DNA of 24,631 bases from Alistipes sp. (GTDB lineage Bacteria; Bacteroidota; Bacteroidia; Bacteroidales; Rikenellaceae), in NCBI GenBank assembly GCA_017532885.1, contig JAFXIS010000012.1, forward strand, positions 1 through 24,631. The letters run 5' to 3'. Each line of letters begins with the position of its first letter. Positions within the stretch are counted from its first letter, which is position 1. Below, piece after piece: positions 7,172 to 14,634 of this stretch. The position numbers and the translations under genes are program-made. Below the pieces are notes generated by a model that was given only the letters and a program-made list of their open reading frames with translations, searched no databases and was not told the origin of the DNA.

Positions 7172-8191
7172 TTACTTTGAGTTTTGCTTGTAATACTTAA
7201 TCATCTTGGGGATTACCTCCTCGACTTTGCCCGTAATAGCATAGTCGGCAATCTTGTTAATCGGAGCATCAGCATCGGTATTTATCGAGATAATCATTGC
7301 CGAAGCATCCATACCTGCCGTATGCTGAATCTGTCCCGAAATACCACATGCGATATAGAGCTTCGGACGAACTGTAACACCAGTCTGACCAATCTGGCGC
7401 TCATGTTCGCAGAAACCAGCATCCACCGCAGCACGCGAAGCACCTACCTCGCCACCAAGTACCTCTGCCAAGTCAAAACACAACTTAAAGCCCTCCTTCG
7501 AGCCCATACCATAACCTCCGGCAACGATAATTGACGCGCCCTTAATGTCGATTTTACGCTCCTCAATTTGGCGGTCGATAATCGTCACAGCCAAATCCTC
7601 GGGCTTAATATACTCTTTCCAGGCAATACTCTTAACCTCAACGGCCTTTGGCTCCGCAAGAGCCTCCTTGCGCATCACTCCCTCACGCACGGTAGCCATT
7701 TGAGGACGGCAATCGGGATTTACAATCGTAGCGATGATGTTTCCGCCAAACGCAGGGCGAATCTGATAGAGCAAATTCTCATACTCCTTACCCGTCTTGG
7801 CATCCTTATGAGGACCTATCTCCAACTGTGTACAGTCGGCTGTAAGACCGCTATGCAGAGCCGACGATACGCGTGGCGCGAAGTCTCGGCCTACGGGTGT
7901 AGCTCCAAACAAGACAATCTGCGGCTGCTCAGCCTTAATCAAACCGCACAACACCGAGGTATGAGGCAAGGTACGGAATGGTGCAAACAACTTATCATCG
8001 GCAACCCATACCGTATCGGCGCCATATTGAGCCAGCTCCTTCTCTACGCCCGACAAATTCTCACCCAAAGCCACAGCTTCGAGCTTTACTCCCAACTGCT
8101 CGGCCAACTCACGGCCCTTGGTCAAAAGTTCCAAACTCACATCGGCAATCACGCCCTCTTCGAGTTCGATATATACAAATATATTATTCAT
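7172..8191 (-). CDS. etfA: Electron transfer flavoprotein alpha subunit
   Basis: The alpha subunit of Etf binds the mobile FAD. The protein has 339 residues. The N-terminal domain carries FGATPVGRDFAPRVS (95-109). The C-terminal FAD domain shows VGASRAAVDAG (249-259), QIGQTGVTV (266-274), IACGISGQIQH (280-290) and SINTDADAPI (302-311), all canonical. It follows etfB after 12 bases and precedes the dehydrogenase by one base. Its FAD-domain motifs resemble those of Etfs in anaerobic butyryl-CoA dehydrogenase operons. It works as a heterodimer with EtfB in the cytosol. Confidence 0.96.
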   Translation of the reverse strand: MNNIFVYIELEEGVIADVSLELLTKGRELAEQLGVKLEAVALGENLSGVEKELAQYGADTVWVADDKLFAPFRTLPHTSVLCGLIKAEQPQIVLFGATPVGRDFAPRVSSALHSGLTADCTQLEIGPHKDAKTGKEYENLLYQIRPAFGGNIIATIVNPDCRPQMATVREGVMRKEALAEPKAVEVKSIAWKEYIKPEDLAVTIIDRQIEERKIDIKGASIIVAGGYGMGSKEGFKLCFDLAEVLGGEVGASRAAVDAGFCEHERQIGQTGVTVRPKLYIACGISGQIQHTAGMDASAMIISINTDADAPINKIADYAITGKVEEVIPKMIKYYKQNSK

Positions 8192-8203
8192 ATCTCCTCC
8201 TTT

Positions 8204-9082
8204 CTATCCGAGCGTGTGGCTCGCTATAAGTTCAACCATAAGTGAATTGATATCCTCGTCTGCGGCGGTCAAACGCTTTGCCTCCTTAGCCTGGAAGACC
8301 ACATTTTCAATTTTCTTAACCTTCGTAGGCGAGCCGCTGAGGCCCAACTGCTGCTCATCGCAAACAATATCGGCAGCCGTCATTTCCACAATCTTCAAAT
8401 AATCATGCTTACCAACCAGCTCCGAGCGCAAAGTCGCCGTTTCAGCCGTAATCTCCGACGGAATTGCAGCATACTTATATTTCATTACAAGACGAGCATT
8501 CTGCGGACGCACCTCGGGAGCTGAAGAGTTTACGGTAATAACCACCGGCATGGGCGTCTCAACAACCTCAACACCTCGCTCCAAGCGACGACGCACAACA
8601 AGCGACGACTCCTTAACCTCAACTATCTGTTCGGCATAAGTCACCTGCGGCAGTCCCAATTTCTCGGCCACCTGAGGTCCAACCTGCGCCGTATCGCCGT
8701 CGATAGCCTGACGGCCGGCAACAATAACATCGGCTCCAATCTCCTTCAATGCACACGACAAAGCATAAGATGTAGCCAGAGTGTCCGAGCCTGCAAACTT
8801 TCGGTCAGTCAAGAGGTAACCTCCATCTGCACCACGGAACATTGCGTCGCGAATAATATCTGCCGCACGCTGAGGGCCCATAGTGAGTATATGCACCATA
8901 GAGCCTTCTCTACTCTCTTTAAGGCGCAAAGCCAACTCCAAGGCATTCAAATCCTCAGGATTAAATATCGCAGGCAATGCCGCACGATTTACCGTACCTT
9001 CCGGTGTCATGGCATCCTTACCCACATTGCGGGTATCGGGAACCTGCTTGGCCAATACAACAATTTTCAAATTCTTGTTCAT
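8204..9082 (-). CDS. etfB: Electron transfer flavoprotein beta subunit, bifurcating-type motif
   Basis: The beta subunit of Etf, 292 residues, first gene of the etfB-etfA-dehydrogenase operon. It has the N-terminal AKQVPDT motif (11-17), TMGPQRA (67-73), DRKFAGSDTLATSYAL (93-108) and GRQAIDGDTAQVGPQ (123-137). In Etfs that only shuttle electrons the last motif usually reads like GKQAIDDDCNQTGQ and binds AMP; the DGDTAQVGP version is typical of electron-bifurcating Etfs where a second flavin and NADH bind. That assignment follows from the motif and context and is not proven. A TATTTTTG element lies about 60 bases upstream on the minus strand. Confidence 0.95.
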   Translation of the reverse strand: MNKNLKIVVLAKQVPDTRNVGKDAMTPEGTVNRAALPAIFNPEDLNALELALRLKESREGSMVHILTMGPQRAADIIRDAMFRGADGGYLLTDRKFAGSDTLATSYALSCALKEIGADVIVAGRQAIDGDTAQVGPQVAEKLGLPQVTYAEQIVEVKESSLVVRRRLERGVEVVETPMPVVITVNSSAPEVRPQNARLVMKYKYAAIPSEITAETATLRSELVGKHDYLKIVEMTAADIVCDEQQLGLSGSPTKVKKIENVVFQAKEAKRLTAADEDINSLMVELIASHTLG

Positions 9083-9259
9083 TAGTCTAAATTTGGTTAT
9101 ACATTGAGAGTTTGCCGCGACTACAAACCACTCGTTATACGCAAAAATACGCCATTTAGTATATCTTCAGAGCCAGTGATATCCGAGAATATCCATTTTC
9201 GCGACATTATGGAGACCCTCGGATACCCTTACTCTAAGACGCTCAAGCGCATCTAAATT
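9083..9259. other. Intergenic region between purA and etfB
   Basis: No gene is supported. It holds the probable etfB promoter (9142-9149), an 8-bp perfect inverted repeat TATCCGAG (9180-9187) / CTCGGATA (9218-9225) with a 30-base loop upstream of that promoter, and an imperfect AGACGCT/AGCGCATCT hairpin just beyond the purA stop. None has a T-run on the purA (minus) strand, so a terminator for purA is not clear. Confidence 0.4.
9142..9149 (-). promoter_or_regulatory. Probable -7 element of the etf operon
   Basis: Minus-strand TATTTTTG matches TAnnTTTG. The -33 position has no exact TTTG. Confidence 0.4.
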
Positions 9260-10528
9260 TTATCTAATTATAGTCTCTTCACGGTCCGGACCTACCGATA
9301 TAATCTTTACAGGGACACCCGTGAATTGCTCTATAAACTCTACATAATTCTTAAACTCAATGGGGAAATCCTCATACTTGCGAACCTTGCAAATATCACA
9401 TTTCCAACCCTTGAACTCGGTATATACAGGCTCCAAGTCATCGGTAACCTCATATGGGAAGTGGTCTACAACCTCACCATTGATTTTATATGCCGTAGCG
9501 ACCTTAACCGTATCAAAGTCATTCATAACATCCGACTTCATCATGATAAGGCCCGTAACGCCATCTATCATAACAGCATATTTCAATGCCACCAAGTCCA
9601 ACCATCCGCAACGACGAGGACGACCCGTAACGGCACCAAACTCATGGCCTATGCGGCGCAACTCCTCACCCACCTCGTCAAATAGCTCTGTGGGGAAAGG
9701 ACCGCTACCCACGCGTGTACAATATGCCTTAAAGATGCCATACACATCACCTATCTTTGTAGGTGCGACGCCCAAACCGGTACAAACACCTGCACAAACC
9801 GTATTCGAAGATGTAACGAATGGATATGTACCGAAATCGACATCAAGCATAGAACCCTGTGCGCCCTCGGCAAGGATAGCGACATCCTCGTCGATGAACT
9901 TATTAACCTCATGCTCGCTATCTACGAATCTAAAGCCACGAAGATACTCGATACCCTCCATCCAGCTCTGCTCGTACTCGGTAATATCATACTCAAAACC
10001 TTCGTATTGCGCCAACATCTCCATATGCTTTGCCTTGAGCTTATTGTAGCGCGCCATAAAATCGGGAGCCAGCACATCGCCGAAACGCAAGCCATTGCGG
10101 CCAGTCTTATCCATATAAGTAGGACCAATACCCTTCAGCGTAGAGCCAATCTTCGACTTGCCCTTTGCCGCCTCACTCGCTGCATCCAACTGACGATGTG
10201 TGGGCAGGATAATATGAGCCTTCTTCGAGATAAGCATCTTCTCCTTTACAGGAACGCCCAACTCGGCAATATTACGCAACTCCTCGGTAAGGCTTACGGG
10301 GTCTACAACGACACCATTACCGATAACATTTACCGAACCCTCACGGAAGATACCCGAAGGTACGGTACGCAAAACGAAGCTTTTGTCCCCAAAATGCAAC
10401 GAGTGTCCGGCATTGGGACCACCCTGAAAACGAGCTACAACTTTATAGTTGGGTGTAAGGACATCCACAACCTTGCCCTTGCCTTCATCACCCCACTGCA
10501 ATCCGAGAACTACATCAATCTTTTTCAT
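9260..10528 (-). CDS. purA: Adenylosuccinate synthetase
   Basis: Catalyses the first committed step from IMP to AMP, using GTP and aspartate to form adenylosuccinate. At 422 residues it has normal length. Signatures are GLQWGDEGKGKVVD at the N-terminus (9-22, including the catalytic Asp13 and the GTP-binding loop), GGPNAGHS (36-43, with catalytic His41), GSTLKGIGPTYMDKTGR in the middle, and TGRPRRCGWLD near the C-terminus. It is transcribed alone, with a TACCTTTG promoter element upstream. The start MKKIDVVLGLQWGDEGKGK is the normal family start. Confidence 0.98.
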   Translation of the reverse strand: MKKIDVVLGLQWGDEGKGKVVDVLTPNYKVVARFQGGPNAGHSLHFGDKSFVLRTVPSGIFREGSVNVIGNGVVVDPVSLTEELRNIAELGVPVKEKMLISKKAHIILPTHRQLDAASEAAKGKSKIGSTLKGIGPTYMDKTGRNGLRFGDVLAPDFMARYNKLKAKHMEMLAQYEGFEYDITEYEQSWMEGIEYLRGFRFVDSEHEVNKFIDEDVAILAEGAQGSMLDVDFGTYPFVTSSNTVCAGVCTGLGVAPTKIGDVYGIFKAYCTRVGSGPFPTELFDEVGEELRRIGHEFGAVTGRPRRCGWLDLVALKYAVMIDGVTGLIMMKSDVMNDFDTVKVATAYKINGEVVDHFPYEVTDDLEPVYTEFKGWKCDICKVRKYEDFPIEFKNYVEFIEQFTGVPVKIISVGPDREETIIR

Positions 10529-10574
10529 TATTATCTATTTCTGAATAATTAATCATTTTGCAAATTTTTGCATT

Positions 10575-10582
10575 CAAAGGTA
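10575..10582 (-). promoter_or_regulatory. Probable -7 element of purA
   Basis: Minus-strand TACCTTTG fits TAnnTTTG and lies 46 bases upstream of the start. An A-rich tract precedes it, and no exact TTTG is seen at -33. Confidence 0.5.
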
Positions 10583-10697
10583 CATCTTTTTTTTTATCCT
10601 CCACCGTTTTGTCGGCAGAATTTATCAACAGGTTATCAAACACTCGGAAATGTGGCGAAATAACAATTTACAGGTATGAAATCATTGCAATTTTTTC

Positions 10698-10705
10698 TAT
10701 TTTTG
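10698..10705 (+). promoter_or_regulatory. Possible -7 element of the ECF sigma operon
   Basis: TATTTTTG fits TAnnTTTG, 76 bases upstream of the sigma gene start. No -33 element at standard spacing, so an alternative promoter, for example one used by the ECF sigma factor itself, remains possible. Confidence 0.35.
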
Positions 10706-10781
10706 ATGTTACAAAATCCGAAGTTGTTCGTATTATAAGCGAAAACAAACCCAAACAAGTATCGCCTCAAGCAGCGTTGCG

Positions 10782-11279
10782 ATGAATAGTGAAGAACTAA
10801 ACATAGAGTTTCTGTCGGTAAAAGATGCAGCATATCGCTATGCCGCAAGCCTGCTCAACGACTACCATGAGGCGGAGGATGCCGTGCAGGACCTCTATGA
10901 AAGACTTTGGCGACGGCGGCTATTTCTGCGCAGAAGCAGTTTCCGTTCACTTGTCATGACAAGCATCCGCAACATATGTCTGGACGCTTTACGACGCCGC
11001 GAGCGGCTACGGCAAACTTTTGTCACAACGCCTACCGAGGCAATCTCCGACGATGACGAGCAGAGTAACGCCGAACTGACAACTCTAATAGGGCGAATAA
11101 TCAGTCAGCTGCCCGAGCGAGAACGCGAAGTGATACATCTAAGGGATTGCGAACAGATGGAGTTTGAGGATATTGCCTCAATAGTCGGAATAACGGAGAG
11201 TGCGGCACGCATGGCACTGAGCCGAGCCCGACAAAAAGTAAGAGATGAACTTTCAAAAGTTATGAACTATGGATTATAA
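10782..11279 (+). CDS. ECF-type RNA polymerase sigma factor
   Basis: A 165-residue sigma-70 family protein with only regions 2 and 4, the ECF layout. Region 2 spans about residues 14-80 (LLNDYHEAEDAVQDLYERLW, then SFRSLVMTSIRNICLDALRRRER). Region 4 spans about 103-158 (LPEREREVIHLRDCEQMEFEDIASIVGITESAARMALSRARQKVR), with a clear helix-turn-helix. It redirects RNA polymerase to a small regulon, usually for envelope functions in Bacteroidetes. Its 3' end overlaps the next gene by 11 bases, so the sigma factor and its probable regulator are translated together. Targets are unknown; the two downstream envelope genes are the obvious candidates. Confidence 0.95.
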   Translation: MNSEELNIEFLSVKDAAYRYAASLLNDYHEAEDAVQDLYERLWRRRLFLRRSSFRSLVMTSIRNICLDALRRRERLRQTFVTTPTEAISDDDEQSNAELTTLIGRIISQLPEREREVIHLRDCEQMEFEDIASIVGITESAARMALSRARQKVRDELSKVMNYGL

Positions 11280-11679
11280 CGATATTTTAAGACGATATTA
11301 CGCAGGTGAAACAACCCTCGAAGAGGAGCGCGCACTAAGAGAGTATCTCGCCAGAGAGGGCGCATCCAAAGAGGAGCGCGTTACTCGCGCCATAATGAAT
11401 CACGAAGCCGAGCTACGCCACCGCGAGGTTGTCATCAAGCCTCACACCACCGCGCAGCGTATATGGAGCGTAACGGGAGCATTGGCGATGTGTATTATTA
11501 TAATTATATGTGGCATCAAATTCTCGCAACCCACAATATATGGTTATCACAACGGCAAGCCCATCACATCAATCGAAGAGGCACGCTATTACGGCGAGCA
11601 GATGTTTGCCGAGCTTGCTGTGGCTAACTACCCTGCGGAGAATAAAGATTTACTGAAAGAGCTCTTCAAATTTGAATAG
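11269..11679 (+). CDS. Single-TM probable anti-sigma factor
   Basis: A 136-residue protein with a cytoplasmic N-terminal half (1-65; ILRRYYAGETTLEEERALREYLA is a pattern common at the start of Bacteroidetes proteins encoded next to ECF sigma genes), one membrane helix (about 66-84, rich in isoleucine) and a short periplasmic part with NGKPITSIEEARYYGEQMFAELA. Topology and the 11-base overlap with the sigma gene suggest it holds the sigma factor at the membrane. It lacks the HxxxCxxC zinc motif of ZAS-type anti-sigma factors and is shorter than FecR-type ones, so the role rests on context and topology. Confidence 0.7.
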   Translation: MDYNDILRRYYAGETTLEEERALREYLAREGASKEERVTRAIMNHEAELRHREVVIKPHTTAQRIWSVTGALAMCIIIIICGIKFSQPTIYGYHNGKPITSIEEARYYGEQMFAELAVANYPAENKDLLKELFKFE

Positions 11680-11709
11680 AACATAATTTACACCTAAAAA
11701 CGAACGAAC

Positions 11710-12510
11710 ATGAAACGCATTTTTATTTCCATCATCACATTTATAGCAATTTTATTCTCTGCACTTGGTCATAACGCAATGGCGCAGAGCAAACTTTCGC
11801 TCAGCGCAGAGGGCATAACCTTCTACGAAGAGAGCAGCAGCAATATTCAGGTATCGCCTATCGTAAATATCAACAAAAAGGCACTTACTATCGGAGGTTT
11901 GGCATCTTCAAGCATTCCTTCATTCGAGTTGGGATGGAATATGCTGTCGAAGGTCGATTATTCACTCTACGACGGAATGGATGCCGGTAAATTCATGAAT
12001 ATCCGCGAATGGAAATCTACGCAGTTCACAATAAACCTATTAGGCGTCGGAGCTTACAGCAGCAACAAGAAGATAGGCTTCTCGGCAGCCATAGGTATTC
12101 GCGCCAACAACTACCGCTTGGGCTCAAACACCACATTCGTAAAGCAGGAGGGAATGCTAATGCCTGCATCTATCTCGGATTTGTATGGTAATTTGCACAT
12201 TAAAAAGAGCAAATTCAACATCGCCTCGATACATATCCCCATGGAAGTTCAGTTTGGTAACCCCCGAAAATTTGCCTTCTCGGTAGGCGGATATTTCGAC
12301 ATGGTGATGAATTCACACACCAAGATAAAGTTCAAGGGTGGCCCGAAGGAGAAGATTCACTCGTTCCCTACGAATTTCATTCAGGCGGGAGCTACCATGC
12401 GCATGACATTCTACCACTTCTCGATATTCTGCTCATATCAGCCGACGCCTCTCTTCAAAACCGACTGCGGACCCAAGGCGCAGCAGTGGACCATAGGTAT
12501 AGGATTCTAA
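11710..12510 (+). CDS. Outer-membrane beta-barrel protein
   Basis: A 266-residue exported protein. The signal peptide is clear (MKRIFISIITFIAILFSALGHNAMAQ, shown here in part, cleavage after about residue 25). The mature part alternates polar and hydrophobic residues with many glycine and aromatic residues (GVGAYSSNKKIGFSAAIGIRANNYRLG, FSVGGYFDMVMN, GATMRMTFYHFSIFCSY) and ends in a terminal phenylalanine (TIGIGF), as expected for a beta-barrel inserted by BAM. About 8-12 strands fit the size. I do not recognise a specific family. It is the third gene of the sigma module, 30 bases after the probable anti-sigma gene, and so probably part of the envelope function that the module controls. Confidence 0.75.
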   Translation: MKRIFISIITFIAILFSALGHNAMAQSKLSLSAEGITFYEESSSNIQVSPIVNINKKALTIGGLASSSIPSFELGWNMLSKVDYSLYDGMDAGKFMNIREWKSTQFTINLLGVGAYSSNKKIGFSAAIGIRANNYRLGSNTTFVKQEGMLMPASISDLYGNLHIKKSKFNIASIHIPMEVQFGNPRKFAFSVGGYFDMVMNSHTKIKFKGGPKEKIHSFPTNFIQAGATMRMTFYHFSIFCSYQPTPLFKTDCGPKAQQWTIGIGF

Positions 12511-12540
12511 AGTATTATAACTCCAAAAAAATACTACGCC

Positions 12541-13428
12541 ATGAAACGCATAATTATATTACTGACCGTCATCATAGCCTTCAACCTCACAGCCGAGGCT
12601 CAAACCAAAGAGTTTTCGAAATTACTCTCCGATGCTGAAACTTTTTCGATGACAAAGGCTCAGAACGAGAACTACTCGATTTCGGTAACCCGACTCCCGG
12701 GCGAGATGATACAGCAACTGACAAAAGTTGATACGAAGGATAAGTCGCTTGTCGAGAATCGCATCGAGAAGATATATCATATAAAGATAAAGGGCCGAGG
12801 CTTGCTCGACTACTACACTCGTGCATTCGAAATAGCTCAAAAAGAGCCTTACCTCCACTACTCTACTTTTCGCATGGAGAATGGTTCGCAATACCGAATA
12901 TTCCGATATAACGCCGTAAGATACTCCGACTATATAATCCTTATCGACAATAGCCAGGCACAAAATTACAGCATATTTTATGTCAGCGGAAAGTTGGAGC
13001 CTCAAGACATCATATCGCTTTTGGATATCAAACAATACAAGAACGACGACATCTCGCTCTACACTCGCGGCAAGGTATATAATGTATCGTACGAATCGTT
13101 CAATCGCTATCCCCAGCTCGACATAACGATTGACAGCATAGAGTTTACCGACGAAGCCACAATTATGCAGGTTACTATCTATTTCGAGCCCAACTATTGG
13201 ATAAGATTTGGCAATGAGCACCTATGGGCCAATGGAATACAATACCAACTTCAAAGCGTCGATAAATGCGCCCTTGGAGAAAAATATGTAATGCCGGCAT
13301 CGGGCAGACAGAGCTTCACGCTGACATTCCCGCCCATCAACGCCAAAGTCACCACGATGGACTGGAAGGGCAATACGGCTGACAGCTGGAAAATAATCGG
13401 TATAAAAATAGATAATATTGTTAAATAG
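12541..13428 (+). CDS. Two-domain periplasmic protein, DUF4252-like plus beta-sandwich
   Basis: A 295-residue exported protein with signal peptide MKRIIILLTVIIAFNLTAEA. Two halves are visible. Residues 24-165 loosely resemble the DUF4252 family (ETFSMTKAQ near the start; YIILIDNSQAQNYSIFYVSGKLEPQDIISLL at the end in the usual place), though this is by eye. Residues 175-293 resemble a beta-rich domain seen at the ends or starts of many Bacteroidetes exported proteins (IDSIEFTDEATIMQVTIYF, WIRFGNEHLWANG, LGEKYVMPASGRQSFTLTFPPI, SWKIIGIKI). The gene closes the sigma module and is followed by a terminator. DUF4252 proteins are often next to ECF sigma genes in Bacteroides, which supports the reading. 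Function unknown. Confidence 0.7.
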   Translation: MKRIIILLTVIIAFNLTAEAQTKEFSKLLSDAETFSMTKAQNENYSISVTRLPGEMIQQLTKVDTKDKSLVENRIEKIYHIKIKGRGLLDYYTRAFEIAQKEPYLHYSTFRMENGSQYRIFRYNAVRYSDYIILIDNSQAQNYSIFYVSGKLEPQDIISLLDIKQYKNDDISLYTRGKVYNVSYESFNRYPQLDITIDSIEFTDEATIMQVTIYFEPNYWIRFGNEHLWANGIQYQLQSVDKCALGEKYVMPASGRQSFTLTFPPINAKVTTMDWKGNTADSWKIIGIKIDNIVK

Positions 13429-13442
13429 CCTCCTGCATCGAG

Positions 13443-13474
13443 GTCGCAATTCACTATCGGATTGCGACTTTTTT
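13443..13474 (+). terminator. Terminator of the sigma/envelope operon
   Basis: GTCGCAAT (13443-13450), a 10-base loop and ATTGCGAC (13461-13468), followed directly by TTTTTTA. It lies 15 bases after the last gene of the module. Confidence 0.88.
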
Positions 13475-13507
13475 ATGCTCTGCGCCACCGACATAAGGAA
13501 TTTTCGC

Positions 13508-13515
13508 TATATTTG
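13508..13515 (+). promoter_or_regulatory. Probable -7 element of asnA
   Basis: TATATTTG matches TAnnTTTG and lies 31 bases upstream of the asnA start. It supports that start over the open frame that begins at 13418 inside the preceding operon. Confidence 0.55.
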
Positions 13516-13546
13516 CCGTTGGTTAATGAGAAACCCACTGAAAACT

Positions 13547-14587
13547 ATGAGCAAACTTATAATTCCTAAATCATATACGGCGGCACTCAGCCTGCAACAG
13601 ACCGAAATAGCAATCAAGGAGATTAAGGATTTCTTCCTGAGCAGCATTTCAACAGAATTACGCCTACGCCGCGTCACAGCCCCACTTTTTGTATTGAAGG
13701 GGTTGGGTATGAACGACGATTTGAACGGCACAGAGCGCCCCGTAACATTCCCCATAAAGGATATGAACGATGCGCCTGCCGAGGTTGTTCACTCTTTGGC
13801 AAAGTGGAAGCGCGTAACGCTGGCGGAGTACGAGGTCGAGGAGAACTACGGCATCATCACCGACATGAACGCCATACGCGCCGACGAGGAGTTGGATAAC
13901 CTCCACTCACTCTATGTAGACCAATGGGATTGGGAGCGTGTAATGCCCGCAGGATGCCGCACGGTGGATTACCTTAAAAAGATTGTCGAACGCATCTACG
14001 GAGCTATTTTGCGCACCGAGTTCCACATCTGCGAAACATATCCTCAAATCAAGCCGTTCCTTCCCGAGGAGATAAAATTCATACACGCCGAGGAGTTGTT
14101 GCAGCGCTACCCTACGCTCTCTGCCAAGGAGCGCGAAGATGCCATTTGCAAGGAGTATGGAGCGGTATTTATCATCGGTATAGGTTGCGAATTAAGCAAT
14201 GGCGAACGCCACGACAATCGCGCACCCGACTATGACGATTACTCCACCATTTCGCCCTCCACAGGCTTGGCGGGATTAAATGGCGACCTTTTGATTTGGT
14301 ATCCGATACTGGAGCGCGCCATTGAGCTCTCTTCAATGGGTATTCGTGTCGATGAGCAGGCTTTGGAGCGTCAGCTCGCAGCAAGCGGCAAGGAGGACAG
14401 AAAGAAGCTCTACTTCCACAGCCGTCTATTGAAAGGCTCACTGCCGCAATCCATTGGTGGCGGTATAGGTCAAAGTCGCCTATGTATGATTCTTTTGCAC
14501 AAAGCTCATGTTGGCGAAACGCAATCGAGCATATGGCCCGACGATATGCGCCAAAGGTGCAAAGAGGCAGGCATGCCACTCATTTAA
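13547..14587 (+). CDS. asnA: Aspartate-ammonia ligase (asparagine synthetase A)
   Basis: Makes asparagine from aspartate, free ammonia and ATP, by an aspartyl-AMP intermediate on a class II aminoacyl-tRNA synthetase-like fold. The protein has 346 residues, close to the family length. Recognisable stretches are IPKSYTAALSLQQTEIAIKEIKDFF at the start, RLRRVTAPLFVLKGLGMNDDLNG, VDQWDWERV, and near the end SIGGGIGQSRLCMILLHKAHVGETQSSIWPDDM. The start at 13547 gives the normal N-terminus and follows the promoter; the longer frame upstream would overlap the preceding gene. The stop codon lies in the left arm of a terminator hairpin. Ammonia rather than glutamine as donor fits gut anaerobes. Confidence 0.96.
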   Translation: MSKLIIPKSYTAALSLQQTEIAIKEIKDFFLSSISTELRLRRVTAPLFVLKGLGMNDDLNGTERPVTFPIKDMNDAPAEVVHSLAKWKRVTLAEYEVEENYGIITDMNAIRADEELDNLHSLYVDQWDWERVMPAGCRTVDYLKKIVERIYGAILRTEFHICETYPQIKPFLPEEIKFIHAEELLQRYPTLSAKEREDAICKEYGAVFIIGIGCELSNGERHDNRAPDYDDYSTISPSTGLAGLNGDLLIWYPILERAIELSSMGIRVDEQALERQLAASGKEDRKKLYFHSRLLKGSLPQSIGGGIGQSRLCMILLHKAHVGETQSSIWPDDMRQRCKEAGMPLI

Positions 14588-14625
14588 CCAAATAAGGGAG
14601 CGAAAATTTGCTCCCTTATTTGGTT
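14586..14625. terminator. Strong 16-bp hairpin shared by convergent genes
   Basis: Perfect inverted repeat: AACCAAATAAGGGAGC (14586-14601), loop GAAAATTT, GCTCCCTTATTTGGTT (14610-14625). The last two bases of the asnA stop codon are in the left arm. The GH130-like gene stops 9 bases to the right, so the hairpin can act on both transcripts, although no long T-run follows on either side. Confidence 0.75.
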
Positions 14626-14634
14626 AGATGAGTC

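Larger units (their letters stand above)
10529..10781. other. Divergent intergenic region, purA / ECF sigma factor
   Basis: An AT-rich regulatory region without a gene. It contains -7 elements for purA (10575-10582, minus) and possibly for the sigma gene (10698-10705, plus), plus two related 9-mers 11 bases apart (TTATCAACA at 10622-10630 and TTATCAAAC at 10633-10641) that could be a protein-binding direct repeat. Confidence 0.45.

Noticed and set aside
9209..9256. 15-codon open frame (METLGYPYSKTLKRI)
   Set aside because: Too short and without a ribosome-binding or family signal; it overlaps hairpin sequence and is likely chance.
9360..10049. 229-residue open frame on the plus strand, and 9911-10552 beside it
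   Set aside because: Both are antisense shadows of purA, without a promoter or family motif.
10622..10641. Replication origin with DnaA boxes
   Set aside because: Only two imperfect boxes are present, with no dnaA or other origin genes and no cluster of sites; the sequence is more likely a regulatory repeat or chance.
13418..13546. N-terminal extension of asnA
   Set aside because: It would overlap the previous gene and run through that operon's terminator and the asnA promoter.
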